This document shows, piece by piece, positions 57,704-64,000 of a stretch of DNA of 64,000 nucleotides. Every line of letters begins with the position of its first letter. Position 1 is the stretch's first letter. The stretch is from Comamonas sp. JUb58 (lineage in GTDB: Bacteria; Pseudomonadota; Gammaproteobacteria; Burkholderiales; Burkholderiaceae_C), in contig NZ_SOAL01000013.1 in NCBI RefSeq assembly GCF_004364775.1, forward strand, positions 1 to 64,000. The letters are read 5' to 3'. The notes under the pieces were generated by a model that saw only the letters and a list, made by a program, of their open reading frames with translations, was not told where the DNA came from and made no database searches. The position numbers were made by a program, and so were the translations under genes.

Positions 57704-59413
57704 TTATGAGTGATTGACCTTGGTTGATTTCCATACGCTGATCGCTCCCCAGAGCGTCACTGGCAGCATGGCCAGCGAAAGAGGCACCAGCGGGAACAGA
57801 TAGAGCATGTTGTTGCTGGGGATGGACGTGGCATCCAGGAAACCCAGGAGCAGGACACGGGTGGTCACGGCCATGGCGATTGCCGTCGTGACCCACCATG
57901 CGGGGTCGGGGATGCGCTTTTGCCGCACGCTCTTGTACAAAGCGGCGATAGACCAGAGCAGCCATACGCAGAAGGCGAGCGGCAGGCCATAACTGGATAG
58001 TTGGTTGACACCGGTTGAAATGCTGCTGGCGAGTTGCATGCGCAGTGCATCGCGTGGCGATTTCAGCGCATGCCCATCCCAGGCTGGGGCTGCATCCTGC
58101 AAAGGTGCCAGCGGGCCATTGGTCACCACTTCATACAGTGCGAGGTATTTGGCGCCACCTTCACTGACCGATACATAAGGGGGCATGTCGCCCAAGGTGG
58201 CCAAGGTATGGAATACCTTCCAGGAGGCCAGGAGGGTATCAGTCGCGTAACCCTGGTGCCATGGGGGAACCATGGTCGCGCGGGCGGGAAGGCAATCATC
58301 CGGACGCAGGCGGCAGCCTTCATTGATCTCCTTGGCCAATCGCCGGTAAAAGTGCTTGGCCTCCCCTGCATTGACATAGTGACCCGCACCCGAAGCAGCA
58401 TCGCGCACTGCCCACATGAGCCAACCGGATTGGATTTCGTCACAAGGCAAAGCCATGGGCTGACTGCAGGTGATACTCAGCCACATCTGCCCCCCCGGGC
58501 CCTCAAAAAATGGCTTCAACTCACGTGCGGCAGCACTCATCTCATAGGCTTTTTCACGTGCATCCTTCGGAAAGGGCACATATTTCCGCCAATGCTCATG
58601 CTTGATGCGAGACAGGGCGCCGTAACCCGCCTGGAAGTCACTGGAGCGAAAATCGTTATTGCGAAAAACGCCATAGAACGCAAAATTGATGGTGTTGATA
58701 ATGCCAATGACCAAAAGCAAGGCGACTATGGGGACTGCCAAAAAAGCCCCGATGGCGCGAAAGTTCTCACGCCATGCACGTTGGCGAAATAACCAGTAAG
58801 CGACCAGCACGGTCATCGCTGGTGCAAGCCATACCCCTTCTTCCCGAGTGATCCAGAACCAACCCCCTAACAAACCAAGCAAGACCAGGGATAACCAATG
58901 CTCTCGCAGCTGCTTTGCCGGGCTGGATGCCTCATACAGAACAAAACACCGGATCCCCAGGGTCAGTAACATCAGTGACTGAGAGATATACAGCCCTTCG
59001 CGTACGACACGACCAGCCGCACCCCCTACCCAGGCGGTCGGAAAGAAGGCCAGCAAGACAAATGTAAGCAGCGTGGCCGCACGAGAGCGGTACAACTGCC
59101 CGATGGTGAAGGCAAAAAATCCAGCGGTGGCCAGGTAGAGTGTGTGCTCTGTGAATTTGAGTGGCAGCCCTGTGGCGTGGTTGAGCAGCAGGAATAGAGA
59201 GTAACCAACACCTTTGGCGTGGGTGAGGTTGTTGTATTCGCCCAGCCAGTTTCCCATTCCGATTTCTGCTGCCCAGCGCACGAAAAGCAGGTCATCATGG
59301 ATCGCCGAGCCGGCGGCCACAATCGGGAAGGCCATGCGCAGCCACAAGGACAAGGCTGCGAAGGCGGTAATCAGAATCCAGAAGTAGCGCGAATGGCTTA
59401 ATCGAGGTGTCAT
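57704..59413 (-). CDS. GT-C-like membrane protein, GtrC-type candidate (copy 2)
   Basis: About 569 residues, with the same topology as the protein at 54765-56540: about 11 membrane helices and a large soluble loop bearing several Cys (ITCSQPMALPCDEIQ, GCRLRPDDC). It keeps the HDDLLFVR and TREEGVWL motifs of its paralogue, which implies the same catalytic machinery. Divergence is greater in the hydrophobic segments and in the loop, where sugar or acceptor choice may lie. Start at ATG 59413; GTG 59461 is a possible earlier start. First gene of the module. Confidence 0.7.
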   Translation of the reverse strand: MTPRLSHSRYFWILITAFAALSLWLRMAFPIVAAGSAIHDDLLFVRWAAEIGMGNWLGEYNNLTHAKGVGYSLFLLLNHATGLPLKFTEHTLYLATAGFFAFTIGQLYRSRAATLLTFVLLAFFPTAWVGGAAGRVVREGLYISQSLMLLTLGIRCFVLYEASSPAKQLREHWLSLVLLGLLGGWFWITREEGVWLAPAMTVLVAYWLFRQRAWRENFRAIGAFLAVPIVALLLVIGIINTINFAFYGVFRNNDFRSSDFQAGYGALSRIKHEHWRKYVPFPKDAREKAYEMSAAARELKPFFEGPGGQMWLSITCSQPMALPCDEIQSGWLMWAVRDAASGAGHYVNAGEAKHFYRRLAKEINEGCRLRPDDCLPARATMVPPWHQGYATDTLLASWKVFHTLATLGDMPPYVSVSEGGAKYLALYEVVTNGPLAPLQDAAPAWDGHALKSPRDALRMQLASSISTGVNQLSSYGLPLAFCVWLLWSIAALYKSVRQKRIPDPAWWVTTAIAMAVTTRVLLLGFLDATSIPSNNMLYLFPLVPLSLAMLPVTLWGAISVWKSTKVNHS

Positions 59414-60018
59414 TTTCTTCTGGCGGGTCAATAGGAGGACGGCATCCGCGCCGGCCATCACCTGCCATCGTCGATTTATAGAGGGTTCAGAAAGAGGTCA
59501 CTGGTTGGCGTCCGTTGCATATGGGGTATCCGGGGTGCGGAGCACAATTCTCGGCATCGCTGCAGATATTTATGGCGCGGTGGTACCCGTCCTCAAGCGC
59601 TCGGGAAGGCGCATCGTACAACGTATCGTCGAGAGCGACTTGGAAAAAGCTTGATTCCAGATACTCTTCCGAGCTGCACCGGAGGCGCTTTGTAGCCTCC
59701 ATGAGACGGGTGAGAAGGCGTGCCGGGTGGCTCCACCGCCCTGGTGGCCGCAAAAGCCAGGGTCTGGTATCTGGGCCTAGCGCAGAGTTCGCGAGGGAAG
59801 ATTGGGGATGGATGCGATCTCAGGCTGCTGTTATCGTGCCTGCAGCACCCTGAAATGCGCAAATGCACCAGCAGGCTTGCATCCTGCGCAGTACCCGGGC
59901 CTTGGACGGACCTGTCCGCGGCCTGCCGTAGTGAGCGAGCCCTGAGCAGCCAGGCTTGGGTACGCGCAATGGCTTGGACACACGGTGGCGAGTTCGCTCC
60001 AACCCGGTGGCCTGTCTA
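59414..60018. other. 605-bp region with no supported gene
   Basis: Separates the glycan module from prfC. Short ORFs exist on both strands (for example 59515-59853 and 59487-59753) but none has a ribosome-binding site, recognisable domain or stable codon use. It may hold the promoter of the glycan module and the remains of a lost gene. I see no hairpin, tRNA or repeat worth naming. Confidence 0.55.
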
Positions 60019-61644
60019 TCAGGAGGTCTGCAATTCCAGGCCCGCATGCTCGCGCAGCGGATGGAAGTGGATCTTCGGAAAACGCTCCTGCGCCAGGCGC
60101 ACGTCATAGGGGCTGGTGCACAGATACGCCAGGGTGTTGGCGGCGTCATGGGCCAGGCGCAGCGGGTAGGCGTGTTCAAACTCGCGCAGTTCGGCGGGGG
60201 TGTCGGCGGTGATCCAGCGGGCGCCCGTGTACTGGCAGCCTTCCAGGCGCACTTCGCAGTCGTACTCGGTCTTCAGGCGGTGCTGCACCACTTCAAACTG
60301 CAGCTGGCCCACGGCGCCCAGCAGCATATTGCCGCCGGCATCGGGCTTGAAGACCTGAATAGCGCCTTCTTCGCCCAGCTGCATCAGGCCTTGCTGCAGC
60401 TGCTTGGTGCGCAGCGGGTTCTTCAGCACCACGGTCATGAACATTTCCGGTGCGAAGAACGGCAGACCGGTGAACTGCAGGTTGGGCCCATCGGTGATGG
60501 TGTCGCCCAGCTGCACCCCGCCGTGCGTGGTAAAGCCGATGATGTCGCCGGCATAGGCTTCGTCCACCGCCTCGCGGCGCTGGCTCATAAAGGTCACCAC
60601 GCTGGTGGGGCGCAATTCCTTGGCGGTGCGCTGCACCTTCATCTTCATGCCGGGGGTGTACTTGCCCGAGGCCACACGCACAAAGGCGATGCGGTCGCGG
60701 TGGTTGCTGTCCATATTGGCCTGCACCTTGAACACCACGCCCGAGAAGCTGCTGTCTTCCGGATGGATGGTTTTCTCTTCGCGGTTGCGGTTGACCTCGG
60801 TATAGGCGATGCGGGGGCCGGGCGGTGGCGACATGTCCACCACCGCGTCGAGCACTTCCATCACACCGAAGTTGTTCACACCGGAGCCGAAGAACACCGG
60901 CGTCAGCTTGCCGGCCAGGAAGTCAGCATGGTTCCATTCGGCAGAGGCGCCCTGGGCCAGCTCCATCGAATCGAGCGCATCGTCAAAGGCCTGGCCAAAG
61001 CGGCTGCGCAGCTTGTCGCTCTCGCTCAGCGGAATGACTTCAAAATCCTTGGGGCCGCGGTCGCTGCCTGGCGCGAACACGGTCATGCTCTTGGTCAGCA
61101 GGTTGATGATGCCGCCAAAGCTCTTGCCCTGACCCACAGGCCAGGTGATGGGGCAGCAGGGCATGCCCAGCTCGCGCTCCACCTCGTCCATGATGTCCAG
61201 CGGATCACGCACTTCGCGGTCCATCTTGTTGACGAAGGTGATGATGGGCGTATCGCGCTGGCGGCAGACCTCGATCAGGCGGCGGGTCTGGGATTCCACA
61301 CCGTTGGCCGCATCAATCACCATCAGCGCCGAGTCCACGGCCGTCAGCACCCGGTAGGTGTCTTCCGAGAAGTCCTTGTGGCCGGGGGTGTCGAGCAGGT
61401 TGATGACATGGTCACGGTAGCTCATCTGCATCACCGACGAGGCCACCGAAATACCACGCTGCTTTTCAATCTCCATCCAGTCCGAGGTGGCGTGGCGCGA
61501 GGCCTTGCGGCCCTTCACGGCGCCCGCGATCTGGATCGCACCGGAGAACAGCAGCAGCTTTTCGGTCAGGGTGGTCTTACCCGCGTCCGGGTGGGAGATG
61601 ATCGCAAAGGTGCGGCGGCGTTGGGTTTCGGGAGCGTAGGACAC
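60019..61644 (-). CDS. prfC: Peptide chain release factor 3
   Basis: 541 residues from GTG 61644. GTPase that removes RF1/RF2 from the ribosome after termination. The GTP motifs are SHPDAGKTT (G1, about 17-25), DTPGHKDF (G3) and NKMD (G4). Domain layout and C-terminus (FHPLREHAGLELQTS) match RF3. The frame is open to TTG 61695, but conservation begins at SYAPETQRRRTF, right after the GTG. Single gene, divergent from the kdp operon. Confidence 0.93.
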   Translation of the reverse strand: MSYAPETQRRRTFAIISHPDAGKTTLTEKLLLFSGAIQIAGAVKGRKASRHATSDWMEIEKQRGISVASSVMQMSYRDHVINLLDTPGHKDFSEDTYRVLTAVDSALMVIDAANGVESQTRRLIEVCRQRDTPIITFVNKMDREVRDPLDIMDEVERELGMPCCPITWPVGQGKSFGGIINLLTKSMTVFAPGSDRGPKDFEVIPLSESDKLRSRFGQAFDDALDSMELAQGASAEWNHADFLAGKLTPVFFGSGVNNFGVMEVLDAVVDMSPPPGPRIAYTEVNRNREEKTIHPEDSSFSGVVFKVQANMDSNHRDRIAFVRVASGKYTPGMKMKVQRTAKELRPTSVVTFMSQRREAVDEAYAGDIIGFTTHGGVQLGDTITDGPNLQFTGLPFFAPEMFMTVVLKNPLRTKQLQQGLMQLGEEGAIQVFKPDAGGNMLLGAVGQLQFEVVQHRLKTEYDCEVRLEGCQYTGARWITADTPAELREFEHAYPLRLAHDAANTLAYLCTSPYDVRLAQERFPKIHFHPLREHAGLELQTS

Positions 61645-62007
61645 AGTACGGAACAGCAAAGAGCGCAGACCCGGGACTGGGCTGCCAAAAAACAAAGCCA
61701 GCAGGTGCTGGCTGGGACTGCTGGCATTTTAACGGAAAGCGTTTTACCCGGGCTTGGGCGGGCAGGGCGCCAGCGCCTTTGCCCAGGCCGCCGCAGCGGC
61801 ACAGCCGCGTCACCCGGGCTTGCTTCCTGGGCCGCCACCCCTCGTCTCGGCCATCTTGATGCCATCTTGATATCCCCCGCGCATTCTCAGCGCCTGCTTG
61901 ATGCGCGCAAACCTACATTGGCTCCACTGCAGGCGTTTTGCCTGTGCAACACCACGCCGCGCGGGGCCGCATTGGGCGGCCTGGCTGCGGTGTATGAGGA
62001 GAAAACC
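61645..62007. other. 363-bp prfC-kdp divergent promoter region
   Basis: GC-rich non-coding DNA holding the 11-bp tandem repeat at 61850-61871 and the kdp leader. No ORF of note. Confidence 0.5.
61850..61871 (+). promoter_or_regulatory. 11-bp tandem repeat, candidate KdpE site
   Basis: GCCATCTTGAT occurs twice with no gap, a repeat period of one DNA turn, about 137 bases upstream of kdpF. OmpR-family response regulators such as KdpE bind direct repeats of this spacing. Confidence 0.45.
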
Positions 62008-62103
62008 ATGTGGATCCATGGAGTGGAGGTGCTGGCCGCGCTGGTCAGTGCTGCGTTGTTTGTCTATCTGGGTTACGCGCTGCTGCGGCCCGAAAAATTC
62101 TGA
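62008..62103 (+). CDS. kdpF: KdpF-like small subunit of the potassium ATPase
   Basis: 31 residues: one membrane helix and a C-terminal YALLRPEKF, which matches KdpF, the small stabilising subunit of the KdpFABC potassium pump. GAGGAG is 7 bases before ATG 62008. Followed by another micro-ORF and kdpA. Too short for most gene finders. Confidence 0.85.
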   Translation: MWIHGVEVLAALVSAALFVYLGYALLRPEKF

Positions 62104-62122
62104 AAAAACAAGGAAGAGGGCC

Positions 62123-62215
62123 ATGTACATGCTGCAAGACCTGGTATTCGTCGCACTCACGCTGGCCTGTTTTGTCGGCCTGCTGGGCTTTGTTCGCGCC
62201 TTGGTGCGCATCTGA
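62123..62215 (+). CDS. 30-residue membrane protein of the kdp operon
   Basis: MYMLQDLVFVALTLACFVGL begins a single-helix protein ending in ALVRI. AGGAAGAG gives a ribosome-binding site 7 bases before the ATG. It lies between kdpF and kdpA in the same direction, with a 12-base gap to kdpA. Similar micro-ORFs occur in kdp operons of related bacteria; the function is unknown. Confidence 0.75.
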   Translation: MYMLQDLVFVALTLACFVGLLGFVRALVRI

Positions 62216-62227
62216 GCGGGGGCTGAC

Positions 62228-63937
62228 ATGGGTTTAGTCTGGATCGAATATGCCGCCTTTGTGGCGGTGCTGGTGCTGCTCACCATCCCCATGGGATGGT
62301 GGCTGGCACGCTGCTTTACCAGCCCGCACGACAGCCGGCTGGAGCGCTGGACCTACGCCGCCATGGGCGTGGATCCGAAAGAGCGCATGGGCTGGCAGCG
62401 CTATGGCGCGGTGCTGGTGCTGAGCAATGGCCTGCTGATGCTGCTGGGCTACCTGCTGCTGCGGCTGCAGGGCTTGCTGCCGCTCAACCCGCTGCAAAAT
62501 GCGGCGCAGACGCCGGATCTGGCGTTCAACACCGCCGCGTCCTTCATCACCAACACCAACTGGCAGGCCTATGCGGGCGAAAGCAGCCTGAGCAATGCCA
62601 CGCAGATGGTTGTGATCACCGGCCTGATGTTTGCAGGCTCGGCCGCAGGCCTGGCGGCGGCGGCCGGCTTTGTGCGTGGGCTGGCCCGTGCGGGCAGCCA
62701 GGACATTGGCAACTACTGGGTGGACTTTGTGCGCATGCTCTGGCGCGTGCTGCTGCCGCTGTCGCTGCTGCTGGCGCTGGTGTATGTCTGGCAGGGCGTG
62801 CCCCAAACCCTGGGCACCGAGGTGATGGCCCACAGCATCGATGGCGGCCGCACCCAACAGCTGCTGATGGGGCCGGTCGCCAGTCTGGAGAGCATCAAGC
62901 ACCTGGGCACGAATGGCGGCGGCTTTTTCAGCATGAATGCGGCCCATCCTTTTGAGAACCCCACGCCGCTGACCAATATGCTGCACATCCTGGCGATGCT
63001 GCTGATCCCTGCCGGCATGACCTATGCGCTGGGCGCCATGCTGCTCAAGCGCCGCCAGGGCTGGGTGTTCTTTGGGGCGAGCCTGGTCATCTTCCTGGGC
63101 TTTCTGGCCCTGGTCTGGACGGGCGAGCAAAACGGCAGCAGCCTGCTGGCCCGTGCCGGTGCCGACCAGCAATGGAGCGCCATCCAGTCGGGCGGCAATA
63201 TGGAAGGCAAGGAGCTGCGCTTTGGCATCACCGATACCGCTCTGTTTGTGACGGCCACCACGGCGGCCACCACCGGCTCGGTCAATGCCATGCATGACTC
63301 GCTCACGCCGCTGGGCAGCATCACGCCCCTGGCGCTGATGATGCTCAACTGCGTGTTTGGCGGCGATGGCGTGGGCCTCATCAACCTGCTGCAGTACGCC
63401 ATCCTGACGGTGTTCCTGGCCGGGATGATGATCGGGCGCACGCCTGAGTTCCTGGGCAAGAAGATCGAGGTGCGTGAGATCAAGCTGGTGATGCTCTCCG
63501 TGCTGGCCCACCCGGCCTGCATTCTGGGCTGGACGGCGCTGGCCATGCTCTGGCCGGGCGCTGCCGACAGCCTGAACAACCGCGGCCCGCATGGCTTCTC
63601 CGAAATCTTGTACGCCTATGCCTCGGCCACCGCCAACAACGGCTCGGCCTTTGCGGGCCTGAATGCCAACACGCCCTTCTTCAACACCACCATCGGCCTG
63701 GCGATGCTGATGGGACGCTACCTGACCCTGCTGCCGCTGCTGGCTGTGGCCGGCAGCATGGCCAGCAAGGCCAGCGTGCCCGCCGGTGCCGGCACCTTCC
63801 CTACCGCTACGCCGCTGTTCACCGGATTGCTGGTGTTTGTGGTGCTGGTCGTCGGTGGCCTCACCTTTCTGCCAGCGCTGGCACTGGGGCCGGTCGTCGA
63901 GCACCTGCAGATGTTGGCGGGGCAGCTCTACCCATGA
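62228..63937 (+). CDS. kdpA: Potassium-transporting ATPase subunit KdpA
   Basis: 569 residues with about ten membrane helices. The potassium-selective subunit of KdpFABC. Selectivity-filter loops are seen in [49 protein letters not shown] and [19 protein letters not shown]. Length matches the family (about 557). KdpB should follow, since the stop overlaps an ATG (ATGA at 63934), but that short frame closes after 11 codons. Confidence 0.96.
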   Translation: MGLVWIEYAAFVAVLVLLTIPMGWWLARCFTSPHDSRLERWTYAAMGVDPKERMGWQRYGAVLVLSNGLLMLLGYLLLRLQGLLPLNPLQNAAQTPDLAFNTAASFITNTNWQAYAGESSLSNATQMVVITGLMFAGSAAGLAAAAGFVRGLARAGSQDIGNYWVDFVRMLWRVLLPLSLLLALVYVWQGVPQTLGTEVMAHSIDGGRTQQLLMGPVASLESIKHLGTNGGGFFSMNAAHPFENPTPLTNMLHILAMLLIPAGMTYALGAMLLKRRQGWVFFGASLVIFLGFLALVWTGEQNGSSLLARAGADQQWSAIQSGGNMEGKELRFGITDTALFVTATTAATTGSVNAMHDSLTPLGSITPLALMMLNCVFGGDGVGLINLLQYAILTVFLAGMMIGRTPEFLGKKIEVREIKLVMLSVLAHPACILGWTALAMLWPGAADSLNNRGPHGFSEILYAYASATANNGSAFAGLNANTPFFNTTIGLAMLMGRYLTLLPLLAVAGSMASKASVPAGAGTFPTATPLFTGLLVFVVLVVGGLTFLPALALGPVVEHLQMLAGQLYP

Positions 63938-63970
63938 GCCCCCACCTTTTGAACCGAACGTGCAACTGAT

Positions 63971-64000
63971 GTGAAGCGAACCGGGGCACGGCCAGGCCGT
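63971..64000 (+). CDS. Possible start of kdpB (cut by window edge)
   Basis: GTG 63971 opens a frame MKRTGARPGR that runs off the window. kdpB is expected here, but no motif can be seen in ten residues, so this is only a placement guess. Confidence 0.25.
   Translation, partial: MKRTGARPGR

Noticed and set aside
59515..59853. 112-residue ORF in the gap before prfC
   Set aside because: No ribosome-binding site, family or codon bias; also overlapped by equally weak ORFs on the other strand.
62234..63904. 556-residue ORF antisense to kdpA
   Set aside because: Composition shadow of a clear KdpA.

Overview
The window is high-GC bacterial DNA with dense, short-spaced genes, and its gene content points to a beta-proteobacterium of the Comamonadaceae type, close to Comamonas. 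The signs are a Bug/TctC-type periplasmic binding protein, a DUF4148 secreted protein, YXWGXW-repeat and DUF3617 lipoproteins, a TRAP transporter, a GltIJKL-type amino-acid ABC operon and a DUF3025 gene behind pyrC. This is inference from family distribution; no 16S gene or database search was available. No tRNA, rRNA, CRISPR array or prophage was seen.

Layout. 1-207 is the end of an IS3-family element. 249-3030 carries a DsbD-type thiol:disulfide interchange protein and a DUF4148 protein. 3678-8986 holds solute uptake: an orphan Bug protein, a dctQMP TRAP operon and a divergent HypT-like LysR regulator. 9278-13580 is a gltIJKL operon with an apparent attenuator after the binding protein, followed by a convergent orphan paralogue of the binding protein. 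13734-17282 has pyrC, a DUF3025 gene, htpX behind a sigma-32-like promoter, and a lipoprotein gene interrupted in frame by a 165-bp palindrome. 17373-26883 has an outer-membrane barrel protein, a large FAD protein, sbcDC and a cytochrome c-FTR1 iron permease with a Fur-box-like site.

27879-35158 is a tightly coupled membrane-lipid operon: flavin amine oxidase, DUF1365, CFA-synthase-type methyltransferase, chalcone-isomerase-like protein, GPH-type transporter, DUF3833, SDR and lipocalin. It resembles the RpoE-ChrR/furan-fatty-acid gene set of alpha-proteobacteria, but here it faces a TetR regulator with a 9-bp-arm inverted repeat instead of a sigma/anti-sigma pair. 35947-36288 is a tandem duplication of the 3' end of an NTF2-like gene. 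An ABC exporter, a lipoprotein asparaginase, a sugar mutarotase and an amino-acid permease follow.

42973-49094 and 52271-59413 are two cell-surface glycan modules. The first supplies UDP-glucuronate or its epimer (Ugd plus epimerase), a GT39/ArnT-like transferase, a GtrB/ArnC-like GT2 and a YbhN-like flippase. The second looks like an expanded gtrABC serotype-conversion set: GtrA, GT2, two paralogous GT-C-like membrane proteins and two acyltransferase-3 proteins, one of them conspicuously AT-rich. Between them lie a semialdehyde dehydrogenase, a TonB-C lipoprotein and a HAD phosphatase. The window ends with prfC and the start of a kdp potassium-ATPase operon (kdpF, a 30-residue membrane microprotein, kdpA), preceded by an 11-bp tandem repeat that could be a KdpE site.
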